Program-made: the position numbers and the translations under genes
From: Burkholderiales bacterium
GTDB lineage: Bacteria; Pseudomonadota; Gammaproteobacteria; Burkholderiales; SG8-41
Assembly (NCBI GenBank): GCA_036262035.1
Contig: DATAJS010000018.1
Span: 186,001 to 250,000, forward strand
DNA length: 64,000 bases
Reading direction: 5' to 3'
The notes under the pieces: generated by a model
The model's database searches: none
The model's input: the letters and a program-made list of their open reading frames with translations, nothing else
What the model was told of the DNA's origin: nothing
Part shown: piece by piece, positions 7,731 through 16,019 of the stretch
How the letters are laid out: the number at the start of each line of letters is the position of its first letter
How positions within the stretch are numbered: position 1 is the stretch's first letter

Positions 7731-8511
7731 ACGTTTCCAGCCACGCTTTCACCGCCTCCGCCACGCGGCGCCAGCCCGGCTCGAGCATGAGCGCGTGCGC
7801 CATGTCCTCGAACATCACCGGCGTGACGCCGTGGAAGCGCGCGGTCTCCTCGATCATCGGCGGCGGGAAGAACGCATCGCGCCCGGCGCCGATCACCAGC
7901 GTGCGCACCCCGCGCGACGGCGCGATCCAGAAATGCTGCGGCCACGCGAGGTCGGCGAGCGCGCGGCTGGATTCGCGCTGCATGCGCATCAGATGCCGCC
8001 TCGCGTCGGCTTCGGTCACAGTCTGAGAGAAGAGATAGTCCCGCACGCGGATGAGGTCGGGCTTCGCGCCCCCGTTCGCGAGCTGCATCGTGTTGAGCGC
8101 GAGGAATAGCGGCGGATCGCGCGCCGCCAGCGTGAAGGCGCTCCCGGTGAGGCCGTGCGGCGGGACCGGCGCGAGCAGCGCCATCGCCGGCGCACGGGCG
8201 CGCAGCGCCGCACGCTGCACGACGATCGCGCCCATCGAATGCCCGATCAGCACCGGCGGCTCGCCGAGACCGCCCGCCGCTTCGAGCACGTCGGCGACGT
8301 AATCGTCGACGCTCGCGAAATCGAGCGAGCCCGGCACCGGGCTCGCCCCGTGGCCGCGCAGGCTGACCGCGTGCGCGTCGTAACCCCGACGCGCGAACCA
8401 CGGCAGAAAATTCTCCCAGCACCACGCCGCGGTGTACGCCCCGTGCACGAACAGGAGCGGCGGTGCCTTGCGTTCCTGGTTCGCTTTGCGCGAGATGATC
8501 TCGAGCGTCAC
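7729..8511 (-). CDS. Alpha/beta hydrolase
   Basis: 260 residues from a GTG at 8511. The oxyanion region 'PPLLFVHGAYTAAWCWENF' and the nucleophile elbow 'IGHSMGAIV' (Ser) are intact; the acid is probably the Asp of 'GAGRDAFFPP' and the base the His of 'FEDMAHALMLEPGW'. This looks like an esterase/lipase-type hydrolase of the broad fold-5 family. The start GTG overlaps the TGA of the upstream transporter (GTGA), so translation is probably coupled. It is last in a five-gene minus-strand operon. Substrate unknown. Confidence 0.85.
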   Translation of the reverse strand: MTLEIISRKANQERKAPPLLFVHGAYTAAWCWENFLPWFARRGYDAHAVSLRGHGASPVPGSLDFASVDDYVADVLEAAGGLGEPPVLIGHSMGAIVVQRAALRARAPAMALLAPVPPHGLTGSAFTLAARDPPLFLALNTMQLANGGAKPDLIRVRDYLFSQTVTEADARRHLMRMQRESSRALADLAWPQHFWIAPSRGVRTLVIGAGRDAFFPPPMIEETARFHGVTPVMFEDMAHALMLEPGWRRVAEAVKAWLET

Positions 8512-9431
8512 GGCTTCGCCCGCGACGCGATGAAGATGCCGGTGAAGATGAGGACCGCGCCGGCGTAGTGATACCAGAGCAGCGCTTCGCCGAGGAAGAT
8601 CGCCGCCAGCATCGCGCCGAACAGCGGCATCAGGTGCAGGAACGTGCTCGAGCGCTCGCCGCCGACGCGCGCGACCGCGGCGTTCCAGAAGAAGTACGCG
8701 AGCACCGACGGGAAGATCGCGAAATAGGCCAGCGCCGAGAACGTGATCGGTCCCCAATCGGTGCGCGCCCCCGTCTCGTAATCCCATGCGAAGATCGGCA
8801 GCAGGAAGAGGACCCCGATCGCGATGAGGCTGCCGGTGAACGCGCTCGACGACAGCTCGCGCGGACGCCAGCGCAGCAGGATCGTATAGATCGCCCACGC
8901 CAGCATCGCCGAGAGCACCCACAGGTCGCCCGGATTGAGCTTCAGATGCAGCAGCGTGTCGGGATCGCCGCGCGCGACGATGGTCAGCACGCCGGTGAGC
9001 GACGTCAGCACACCGGCGGCCGCCGCCGGCTTGAGCGGCTCGCGCAGGAAAGCGACGCCGATGGCGATCACGAGTATGGGGATGACCGAGTTGAGCAGCA
9101 CGCCGTTGGTCGCGGCGGTGTACTTGAGCCCGGTGTACGACAGGGTGTTGAACGCGCCCACGCCCAGCACGCCGAGCGGCACCGTCACTTTCCACGCGCG
9201 CAGGATGCTCTTCCACTCGCGCGCGATCGGCCGCGCGACGAACGGCAGCAGGATCACGAGCGCGCCGGCCCAGCGCCAGAACGCCATGGCGATCGGCGAG
9301 ATGTGGCCCTGGATGCCGCGACCGATCACCCAGTTGCCCGCCCAGAAGAGCGTGGTGAGGACGAGGAGCACGTACGCCGTCGACACGCTGATGCGCGCGC
9401 CGGGGCGCGCGCTGCCGCCGCGTTCCCGCAC
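8508..9431 (-). CDS. EamA-family (DMT) transporter
   Basis: 307 residues with about ten hydrophobic segments in two EamA repeats. The first runs from 'AYVLLVLTTLFWAGNWVIG' and the second from 'GDLWVLSAMLAWAIYTILL'; 'FWAGNWVIGR' is the usual N-terminal signature. Members export metabolites or amino acids across the inner membrane. It starts 4 bp after the SirB1-like gene's stop, and its own stop overlaps the next start (GTGA). The true start could be a few codons downstream. Confidence 0.9.
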   Translation of the reverse strand: MRERGGSARPGARISVSTAYVLLVLTTLFWAGNWVIGRGIQGHISPIAMAFWRWAGALVILLPFVARPIAREWKSILRAWKVTVPLGVLGVGAFNTLSYTGLKYTAATNGVLLNSVIPILVIAIGVAFLREPLKPAAAAGVLTSLTGVLTIVARGDPDTLLHLKLNPGDLWVLSAMLAWAIYTILLRWRPRELSSSAFTGSLIAIGVLFLLPIFAWDYETGARTDWGPITFSALAYFAIFPSVLAYFFWNAAVARVGGERSSTFLHLMPLFGAMLAAIFLGEALLWYHYAGAVLIFTGIFIASRAKP

Positions 9432-9435
9432 GGGG

Positions 9436-10284
9436 TCAGTTCAGGCGCGCCGCGAGCGGCTCGAGCTCGGCGATGTGCCTGGACACCGCGGCGCTGTCGC
9501 TCGCTTCGGGCTTCATGCGCAGATAGCGCCGGAAGTCGGTGAGCGCCGCCCTGAAGCACTCGAGCTCGAGATAGAGCTGCGCGCGGTCGCGATATTCCTC
9601 CGCGGCGTGGGGGAGCAGCGTGACGATGCGGTCGCTGGCCGCGAGCGCCTTGAGCCGCTCCTCTTTGGAGAGCCAGATCGCGCGCAGGTTGCGCAGCAGG
9701 CGCGCGAAGACCTCGTTCGGCGCGGCCGCGGCGAGCATCGACTTCATCAGCTTGTCGTCGACGTCGAGGTCTTTCGCCAGCGAGAGCAGGCGCCGCTTCA
9801 GGTCGTCGAGGCCGAGCGAGGCGCCTTTCGCATACGGATCGAGGATGATCGCGCCGTCGCGCAGCGTGCACTTGACGAGGAAGTGGCCGGGGAACGACAC
9901 GCCGTGGAGCTGCAGCCCGATGCGGCGTCCGACTTCGACGTAGACGATGGCGAGCGTGATCGGGATGCCGAGCCGGCGCTCGACCACCTCGTTGAGATAG
10001 CTGTTGCGCGGATCGTAGTAGTCCTGTCCGTTGCCCGAGAAGCCGATCTCGTCGAAGAGATAGCGGTTGAGCGCAAGCAGCGCTTCGGTCGGGCTGATGT
10101 CCGAGCGCAGCCGCCGGTGCAGCGTCGCGCCCATGGTGTGGATGCGCGAGAGGTACTCGTCGACGTCCAGGCCTTCGTATTCCTCGGCCGCGATGAGCAG
10201 CGCGCCTTCGGCGAGGCTCACGTTCTGCGGCGGCGCCGCGACGAGGCGCTGCCAGCGCTCGGCGGAGGACAGCCCGAGATTCAC
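9436..10284 (-). CDS. SirB1-family protein (transglutaminase-like plus TPR)
   Basis: 282 residues, starting at GTG 10284. The N-terminal part matches SirB1/transglutaminase-like proteins: 'EGALLIAAEEYEGLDVDEYL', 'NSYLNEVVERRLGIPITLAI', and 'GVSFPGHFLVK' with the family's conserved His. The C-terminal 90 residues are helical and TPR-like ('YRDRAQLYLELECFRAALTD'). Homologues commonly sit beside prmC or regulatory genes and have no firm biochemical role. The start overlaps the stop of the DUF6352-like gene (GTGA). Confidence 0.85.
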   Translation of the reverse strand: MNLGLSSAERWQRLVAAPPQNVSLAEGALLIAAEEYEGLDVDEYLSRIHTMGATLHRRLRSDISPTEALLALNRYLFDEIGFSGNGQDYYDPRNSYLNEVVERRLGIPITLAIVYVEVGRRIGLQLHGVSFPGHFLVKCTLRDGAIILDPYAKGASLGLDDLKRRLLSLAKDLDVDDKLMKSMLAAAAPNEVFARLLRNLRAIWLSKEERLKALAASDRIVTLLPHAAEEYRDRAQLYLELECFRAALTDFRRYLRMKPEASDSAAVSRHIAELEPLAARLN

Positions 10285-11294
10285 ACGCGCCTCGCGAGCG
10301 GCAGGTTCATCAGCAGGTTCTGGGGTTTCATGCGCAGTGTCGATTGCGGCGTCGTCGCGAGCCCGAGGAACACCGGCGCCCCGCCGAGATCGGCGAGCGC
10401 CGCGCCCGCGTCGCGGAATTCGAGGCGATACAGCCCGACGATCCGCTTCATGCGATCCTCGTCGACGTCGCCGCCATTATAGAGGTCGTTCAACATCGCG
10501 GTCGCCTCGGCGTCGAGGCCGACGTGCCAGAGCCAGTCCTCGTCCGGGATCTCGCGCACCGGCTCGATCTGCGTCTGGATGCCGTGAAAGTGCGCGATCC
10601 AGCGCTCGAGCACACGGGCGAACGCCCGGGAGGCGTCCGAGCCGGGGTTCATCTGCAGCGCGAGGTCGTAGCGCTCGTCGCGTGAGAAATATTCGGTCGC
10701 GGTCGAGCGGTCGAGCACGTCGAGCTCGGCGCTCGTCAGGGGCTGCTGGAGCTCGCGCATGAGGCGCCCGAAGTCTCCGAGGCCGGCGCTCGAGGCGTGG
10801 CTGTGCACCGTCTGGCGGTCGGCGAACATCACCGCGCCTTCGGGGATCACGATCGACTGCTCGCGGAAGAAGATCTCGGCGGCGCGCGCTTCGAGGCCGT
10901 CGTCGACGCCGTCGAGGATGCCGCGCAGGATCACCTGCACCGTGTGATGGATGAAATCGGGCGGTACCGCGACGTCGCGCCGGAACAGGCCGTCGTAGAA
11001 CGCTTCGAGCGTCGGCGCCTCGAGGAGCTGGTCGCGAAAGCGCAGCATCACCGCGTAGTTCTCGCGCGCATCCTCGTCCGCGAGCTCCGCGAGGCCGGCA
11101 GCGCTCACCTCGCTGCGGGGCTCGTCCAGCAGCCGCTCGTGCAGCGCACGCTCCGCGGCGCACGACTCGGGGACGAGCGCGAGCTCGGGGCGCGCAAAGT
11201 ACAGCCTCAGGTAGTCGTCGGTGACGACGAGCCGACCTTCTTCGTTGCGGCGGAGCAGGTGATAACCGCTCGACGTCCAGAAATCCTGCGTCAC
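10281..11294 (-). CDS. DUF6352-like protein of unknown function
   Basis: 337 residues from GTG 11294, fixed by the GTGA overlap with the VOC gene upstream. The start 'TQDFWTSSGYHLL' followed by 'DDYLRLYFARPEL' is the pattern I associate with DUF6352. The rest is soluble and acidic, with no membrane segment and no recognisable catalytic motif; 'DFIHHTVQVILRGILDG' and 'HFHGIQTQIEPVREIPDEDW' are distinctive. The coupling to SirB1-like, EamA and hydrolase genes suggests shared regulation but does not reveal a role. Confidence 0.7.
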   Translation of the reverse strand: MTQDFWTSSGYHLLRRNEEGRLVVTDDYLRLYFARPELALVPESCAAERALHERLLDEPRSEVSAAGLAELADEDARENYAVMLRFRDQLLEAPTLEAFYDGLFRRDVAVPPDFIHHTVQVILRGILDGVDDGLEARAAEIFFREQSIVIPEGAVMFADRQTVHSHASSAGLGDFGRLMRELQQPLTSAELDVLDRSTATEYFSRDERYDLALQMNPGSDASRAFARVLERWIAHFHGIQTQIEPVREIPDEDWLWHVGLDAEATAMLNDLYNGGDVDEDRMKRIVGLYRLEFRDAGAALADLGGAPVFLGLATTPQSTLRMKPQNLLMNLPLARRV

Positions 11295-11671
11295 TGGATC
11301 GGTTCTGAAATCTCGATCAGATTGCCGTCGGGGTCGCGCAGATAGATCGAGCGTATCGTGCCGCGCGCGCCGGTGCGCACCACCGGACCCTCCTCGATCG
11401 GGACGCCGCAGTGCTCGATCTTCTCGATCGCGTCGACCAGCGGCCCGTCCGCGAGGAAGCACAGATCGAGCGAGCCCGGCGTCGGCACGCGCGCGCGGAT
11501 CCCCGCGACGTAGCCGGGCGGGTGCACGTTGAACTTGTGCGGGCCGAACTTGAGCGCGATGCGGCCGGCGCCGTAGGTCTCCATCGTCATGCCGAGGACG
11601 CGGGTGTAGAAATCGAGGCAGGCTTCGAGATCGTTCGTGCTGAGCACGATGTGATCGACGCTCGCGAGCAT
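11291..11671 (-). CDS. VOC (glyoxalase) family protein
   Basis: 126 residues from ATG 11671. 'SVDHIVLSTNDLEACLDFYT' begins the first module, and 'SIYLRDPDGNLIEISEP' closes the second, supplying a His near residue 6 and Glu ligands. It is first in the operon that runs to 7729. Upstream lies the tRNA-Arg on the opposite strand, so its promoter must lie within about 85 bp. Reading further upstream would run antisense through the tRNA and is unlikely. Confidence 0.88.
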   Translation of the reverse strand: MLASVDHIVLSTNDLEACLDFYTRVLGMTMETYGAGRIALKFGPHKFNVHPPGYVAGIRARVPTPGSLDLCFLADGPLVDAIEKIEHCGVPIEEGPVVRTGARGTIRSIYLRDPDGNLIEISEPIQ

Positions 11672-11755
11672 GGGACTCTCCGTGGGAAAACAGCGGTAGG
11701 CCGCCACTATAAACGAGAGAGGCTCATGTAAAATAGCCGGGCTTCTTTCCCCCTC

Positions 11756-11831
11756 GCCCCGGTAGCTCAGTGGATAGAGCAGCCCCCTCCTAAGGGGCAG
11801 GTCGGACGTTCGATTCGTCTCCGGGGCGCCA
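11756..11831 (+). tRNA. tRNA-Arg (anticodon CCT)
   Basis: Full cloverleaf of 76 bases including an encoded CCA. The acceptor arm GCCCCGG pairs with CCGGGGC, the D stem is GCTC/GAGC, the anticodon stem GCCCC/GGGGC holds loop CTCCTAA, and the T loop is TTCGATT. The accessory-looking genes that follow make this a possible integration site, but no duplicated 3' end was found within the next 6 kb by eye. Confidence 0.97.
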
Positions 11832-12261
11832 TCCAGCGCAAACGCTTGTAAGGGATCCACCCTCATCCCGATGCGTGGTCTTCAATTCGACCTATACGAG
11901 GCGGCTACACGCGCTTGACGCATGCATAGTGCGCGAGTAGCTTGAATCTTCCCCTCGCGAGCGGGTTTCTTTACACGAGTGTTTCTCCCCGCTGCGCCAC
12001 GCTTCGCCGTTCGAGGAGACGTCATGCGACTCCAGAGACTGCGTTCCTTTCTTTCTTGATTGCCCTGTAGTTCGTGCAGCCCGTCGCGCCGTAGCGCGCG
12101 CTTTGAAATGGGCGCACCGATGCGTTCAGTGGTGGGAGAGAAAGCGAGGTGTGCTGCACGGAAGCGACCGACTTCTCCATTGCATCGAAATCCCGTCGTT
12201 GCGGCCGGAGATAGCGCCGCACGATTCAGATGACTGTCCGGGTACCGAACAGGAGGGCAGC
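11832..12261. other. 430-bp gap between tRNA-Arg and the protease gene
   Basis: No convincing gene. It contains a promoter-like pair (11915-11943), a short hairpin-like stretch before TTTCTTT near 11951-11972, and a tiny ORF (12024-12059, MRLQRLRSFLS) behind a GAGGAG ribosome site, which may be a leader peptide. Base composition is slightly lower in GC than its neighbours. Confidence 0.5.
11915..11943 (+). promoter_or_regulatory. Candidate sigma-70 promoter
   Basis: TTGACG (11915-11920), a 17-base spacer and TAGCTT (11938-11943). The -35 is good and the -10 fair. It would drive the repeat-bearing protease gene about 320 bp downstream or a leader transcript. Confidence 0.35.
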
Positions 12262-14445
12262 ATGGCCGGCGATATCGGAATCCAGGAACGTGTAGTGATA
12301 CTGCCCGAGGCGCGCGCGCTGGAACTGGCGCCCGCTCTCGCAGCCGACGCGAAACGGCGCGTGGTTCACGTGTACGGATCGCGCGTCATGGTGATGGAAC
12401 ACTCGGCGGATGCGCCTGCGCCGGGCGCGATGGCCGAGGCGATGGCGCCGTCGAAAGCGGTGCTGGGCTCGCTTTCTCCGGAGGAACAACTCGGTTACGC
12501 CGCATTCAACCTGCGTGAGTCGGACGAGTATCAAGCCGCGAAATCGGCGCGTCCGCGCGACGGCGAAAGCTGGGACATGGCGCCGGACACGAACCACGCG
12601 TGCACCGCGCCCGACGAAACCACCGGGCAGGCGGCCGAAGCGAGAGCGGCCCTGGCCGGTGCGCCGACGAGCCAGCGGCTGACCGGCAGCGTCGCCGTCG
12701 GCATCATCATCGTCGAGGGACCGACCGCGGCGTTGAAGTTCTCGCAGGCGGAGCGCACCAAAGTCGTGGCCGAAGTGCAGAACGGCCTGTCGTGGCTCGC
12801 GACGCAGAACCCCGAAGGCCTGACGTTCAAGTACGACATCAAGATCGTCACGCTCGCCGTTCAGCCGGGACCGAGCACGCTCAGCTTCGACGAGAAAGAG
12901 ACGCGATGGCGGGATCCCGCGATGCAGCAGCTCGGCTTCGGCACCGGCATGGGCGCGTGCACGCAGTACGTCGAGCAGCTCCGGACGAATCTCGGCACCA
13001 ACTGGTGCTATTGCGGGTTCTTCACGAAATATCCGCTCGGGCATTTCGCATACGCCTCGATCGGCGGTCCGCGCCTCGTGATGAATTACGACAACGACGG
13101 CTGGGGACCGGACAACATCGACCGCGTCTTCGCGCACGAAAGCGGCCACATCTTCGGCGCGCCGGACGAGTACGCCTCGAGCGGCTGCAACTGCGGCGGC
13201 TCGTGGGGCTATTACGGCAAGCCGAACGCGAACTGCGAGAACTGCGCGCCCGGCGGCGGCGTCGACTGCCTGATGAAAGGCAACACGTGGGCGATGTGCG
13301 TGAACACGCCTTATCACCTCGGCTTCCCCCTCGTGCAGCAGACGTATTCGGGCGTGTGGCGCGCGGGCACCGATCCGTACTACCTGTGGGTCAACGCGTC
13401 GTGGTCGAGCTTCCAGACGAAATGGCAGCAGCTCGCGCAGCAGAACCTGCGGCTGGTCGATCTGAAGATCACGCGCGAGAACGGCATCGAGCGCTTCCAC
13501 GGCGCGTGGCGTCAGGGCACCGGCGGTTACTACCTGTGGGTCAATGCGGACCAGGCGTCGTTCATCAGCAAATGGCAGCAGGTGTCCGCGCAGAACCTGC
13601 GCCTCGTCGACCTCGAGTGCCAGAACGTCAATGGCACGCTGCTGTATTCGGGCGTGTGGCTGCCCGGCACCGACGCGTACTACCTCTGGGTCAACGCCGA
13701 CTGGAACAACTTCGTCGCGAAGTGGCAGCAGCTCGCCGCGCAGAACCTGCGGCTGATCGACCTCAAGATCGTCAACGTCGGCGGGCAGCAGCGGTTCTCG
13801 GGCGTGTGGCGCCAGGGCACGGGCGCTCACTACCTGTGGGTCAACGCGGACTGGCCCAACTTCGTCGCGAAATGGCAGCAGCTTGGAGCACAGAACCTGC
13901 GGCTGGTCGACTTCGAGATCACCCAGACGCCGCAAGGCCAGCGTTATTCGGGCTGCTGGCTGCCGGGTACCGATGCGTATTACCTGTGGTCGGGCGCCGA
14001 CTGGCAGCACTTCTACGCGAAGTGGCAGGAGCTCGGTGCGCAGGGACTGCGTCTCATCGATCTCGACGTCGTGCCGGCATCCGGCGCGCAGAGTCCCGTG
14101 GCCCCGTCGGGAGCGATCGAGTACGGTGGGCTCGCGCCTGCGGTTGCGGCGGCGTTGTCCGGTGAAGAAGACGGACTGGGTGGCGCCGGTGAAGGCACGG
14201 CCGAAGCGAGCGGCGCGGCCGGCTACGGCGTGGGCAGCCTGACCGGAGAAGCGCCGATCGCCGCATCGGCGGGCGGTCTCGCCGGAGACGGCGGCGGATC
14301 GCTCGGCGGCGAGCCGATGGCCTTGCGCATCAGCATCACGCCCGTCAGCACGGTACCGGTCGGAGGCGGAGCGGCGACCCCGGCCGGCGCCGAAGCGCCG
14401 CCGGAGCTGGAGACCGAAGGGCTCGGCGGGGGCTCGGCGGTTTGA
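12262..14445 (+). CDS. Putative zinc metalloprotease with five tandem BTRD1-like repeats
   Basis: 727 residues; ATG 12262 has AGGAGGG 6 bp upstream. Residues 292-303 read HESGHIFGAPDE, an HExxH zinc site followed by Asp/Glu, then a Cys-rich stretch ('SGCNCGG', 'NCENC', 'DCLM', 'MCVN') that may bind metal or form disulfides. Residues ~362-604 are five repeats of ~49 residues, each of the form 'YSGVWxxGTDxYYLWVNADW' plus 'FxxKWQQLxAQNLRLVDL'. These resemble bacterial tandem repeat domain 1 (PF17660, from memory). The last ~115 residues are Gly/Ala/Glu-rich. No classical signal peptide is seen, so location is uncertain. Whether it is an active protease is inferred only from the motif. Confidence 0.75.
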   Translation: MAGDIGIQERVVILPEARALELAPALAADAKRRVVHVYGSRVMVMEHSADAPAPGAMAEAMAPSKAVLGSLSPEEQLGYAAFNLRESDEYQAAKSARPRDGESWDMAPDTNHACTAPDETTGQAAEARAALAGAPTSQRLTGSVAVGIIIVEGPTAALKFSQAERTKVVAEVQNGLSWLATQNPEGLTFKYDIKIVTLAVQPGPSTLSFDEKETRWRDPAMQQLGFGTGMGACTQYVEQLRTNLGTNWCYCGFFTKYPLGHFAYASIGGPRLVMNYDNDGWGPDNIDRVFAHESGHIFGAPDEYASSGCNCGGSWGYYGKPNANCENCAPGGGVDCLMKGNTWAMCVNTPYHLGFPLVQQTYSGVWRAGTDPYYLWVNASWSSFQTKWQQLAQQNLRLVDLKITRENGIERFHGAWRQGTGGYYLWVNADQASFISKWQQVSAQNLRLVDLECQNVNGTLLYSGVWLPGTDAYYLWVNADWNNFVAKWQQLAAQNLRLIDLKIVNVGGQQRFSGVWRQGTGAHYLWVNADWPNFVAKWQQLGAQNLRLVDFEITQTPQGQRYSGCWLPGTDAYYLWSGADWQHFYAKWQELGAQGLRLIDLDVVPASGAQSPVAPSGAIEYGGLAPAVAAALSGEEDGLGGAGEGTAEASGAAGYGVGSLTGEAPIAASAGGLAGDGGGSLGGEPMALRISITPVSTVPVGGGAATPAGAEAPPELETEGLGGGSAV

Positions 14446-14460
14446 GTCGGCGTTGAACGT

Positions 14461-14490
14461 CCTCGCGCACCACACGCGTGGTGCGTGAGG
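14461..14490. terminator. Perfect hairpin between convergent genes
   Basis: CCTCGCGCACCAC (14461-14473) pairs with GTGGTGCGTGAGG (14478-14490) across a 4-base loop, with one G-T pair. There is no long T run, so it may mark a Rho-independent-like end or protect both 3' ends. It lies 15 bp after the protease stop. Confidence 0.5.
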
Positions 14491-14499
14491 ATCCCGCAA

Positions 14500-14829
14500 T
14501 CAGGGTTTGCGTGGCGGATCCGGCGGAACCATCGGCGGCGTGTCCCAGCTCAGACCGTCGCCAGGACGCTGCTTGGTCTGTCCCGCCCGCGACAGCCACG
14601 CGTGCGCGAACAGCGCCTCGGTATCACTCAGCGTCGGCAGCGATTCAACGGGCTCGCCGCCGGTCAGCACTGCCGCGATTCCCGCCATCGAACGCAGCTG
14701 CGCGGCGTTACCGCCTGCGCTCGTGAACACCCGCTGCGAGATGGTCTGCGCAGCGGGCGCCGCGCTGATCACTGCCGCGCGCTGCGCATCGGTCGCCGAA
14801 GTCGCGAGGATGACGAGTACTTCAGGCAT
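14500..14829 (-). CDS. Small protein of unknown function
   Basis: 109 residues from ATG 14829; the frame is open further upstream but without a better start. The sequence starts 'MPEVLVILATSATDAQRAAV', which looks like a beta-alpha unit, and continues 'TLSDTEALFAHAWLSRAGQT'. The tail is Pro-rich. No signal peptide or membrane segment. It converges on the repeat-bearing protease gene; a subtilase-prodomain-like or regulatory role could be imagined but nothing shows it. Not recognised. Confidence 0.5.
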   Translation of the reverse strand: MPEVLVILATSATDAQRAAVISAAPAAQTISQRVFTSAGGNAAQLRSMAGIAAVLTGGEPVESLPTLSDTEALFAHAWLSRAGQTKQRPGDGLSWDTPPMVPPDPPRKP

Positions 14830-15039
14830 GGTTGTGTCCTGACGAACGCATGAGCTTACCTCCGCAGGCGTCCGCGTGCTCGACGCAATCGGGCACACCC
14901 GTTGCTGAATCGGTAACGTCTGCATCACGGTCATGAGTGCAGACCGGCCGAGCGAAGTACGGGATTGCGGTCGACTCGCCCTAGCAGACGGCCGGAAATA
15001 GTCTGCCACCTTCTCTGGTGGGCTGTGTAAGGAAATCGT

Positions 15040-15199
15040 CTTGGACCACTGGCATTTCGATGGCGGCGCCGAATCGCGCGAATGGTCGTGGATGTGCATG
15101 AGCGAAGAAGAAGGCATCGCGACGCAATGCTCTGCGCGCACGTTTCCGACGCTCACCGAATGCCTGCAGGACGCGGTGAACCACGGCTACGCCGACTAG
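15040..15199 (+). pseudogene. Small gene with a probable 1-base frameshift
   Basis: From TTG 15040 (AAGGA 8 bp upstream) frame 1 begins 'DHWHFD'. From about 15062 frame 2 continues as 'GGAESREWSWMCMSEEEG...TLTECLQDAVNHGYAD' to TAG 15197-15199. Removing one T at 15060/15061 joins them into one ~52-residue protein of a type I recall from Burkholderiales: WHF start, central W-W-C, 'TLxEC..DA..HGY' end. The insertion may be real or a sequencing or assembly error. A terminator follows directly. Function of the family unknown. Confidence 0.45.
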
Positions 15200-15203
15200 A
15201 AAC

Positions 15204-15234
15204 AAAAAAGCCGCACGGTTCACGTGCGGCTTTT
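15204..15234. terminator. Bidirectional intrinsic terminator
   Basis: GCCGCACG (15210-15217) pairs with CGTGCGGC (15223-15230) around GTTCA, flanked by A6 on the left and T4 on the right. It can end the small plus-strand gene before it and the minus-strand gene beyond it. Confidence 0.8.
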
Positions 15235-15252
15235 GCTGAAGCTGCCGAACAG

Positions 15253-15561
15253 TCAGTCGCCGTCTTCCTCCTCGGACGCGGCGCACATCGCGCAATGCTC
15301 GCCGTAGCCGCCGGTGACGCGCTCGACCGCTGCGAGCAGCTCGCGCGCGTTGCCGTTGAAAACGCGGACGTTGGGATCGAGCGGATCGACCAGCGTCGGC
15401 GCGAGCTTCCTGCGGTTCACCAGCTTCGCCTTGAAGGGTTGGCCATGGAACGGGCACTCGCGCAGCCAGCCGATGTTGATCGCGAAGTCTTCCGCGGCCC
15501 ACTGCCTGACGGTCTGAGGATCGCTTTTTTCCGATCCGAAGAGCGGTGTCATCGTCTGCAT
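15253..15561 (-). CDS. Hypothetical protein
   Basis: 102 residues from ATG 15561, chosen because AGGAG stands about 7 bp upstream; an in-frame ATG at 15654 would add 31 residues. The sequence has 'TVRQWAAEDFAINIGWLREC', then 'LAPTLVDPLDPNVRVFNGNA', and ends in an acidic tail after 'YGEHCAMCAASEEED'. The C-terminal CxxC could bind metal. Soluble, with no signal. Not recognised. Confidence 0.5.
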   Translation of the reverse strand: MQTMTPLFGSEKSDPQTVRQWAAEDFAINIGWLRECPFHGQPFKAKLVNRRKLAPTLVDPLDPNVRVFNGNARELLAAVERVTGGYGEHCAMCAASEEEDGD

Positions 15562-16019
15562 TCCGAGCTCCTCGTGGACAATATCGGTGAATCCCCGAGC
15601 AATGTCCGTGCCTCTTTCGTCCGGCGGCGGAACGAGAAAATTCGCCTCAATCACATTCGGTCGAACGGCGGCGGCGGCCTGCGCTCACGACCTGAGACGA
15701 TCTATCGCGACGATCCGAGGAAGTTCGCAAAGCGCCCTGAATCTCGTGGTAAAGTTTGCGTCGCGCCCGCGGCCACGACACCAAATTACACGCGGGCGTT
15801 GCAACATCTCCTGAGGAGGAGGATGGAGCGAGACTAGCAGTAGCCATTTACGGTGAAGATTGGAGCCGGGGTCCCCCCCGGCTTTTTTTTGGTGCGCCCG
15901 CCCGAAATGCGCACCAGCTCGATGCCCTCAGAGGCATGTGCATTGCTCCGAATTCTTGCTTACGCCCGACGCATTCCGCGCCGGGTTTCACGAGATATCA
16001 ACGGATCAAGGAGCACCCT
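15562..16019. other. 458-bp gap upstream of the BON-protein gene
   Basis: Holds a strong intrinsic terminator (15864-15890) preceded by a tiny ORF (ATG 15823, MERD) with an AGGAGGAGG ribosome site. This could be an attenuating leader of the 16020 gene or a separate short RNA. No protein gene is convincing otherwise. Confidence 0.5.
15864..15890 (+). terminator. Intrinsic terminator (possible attenuator)
   Basis: AGCCGGGG (15864-15871) pairs with CCCCGGCT (15876-15883) over loop TCCC, followed by eight T. It ends a plus-strand transcript 130 bp before the BON-protein start. Confidence 0.75.
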
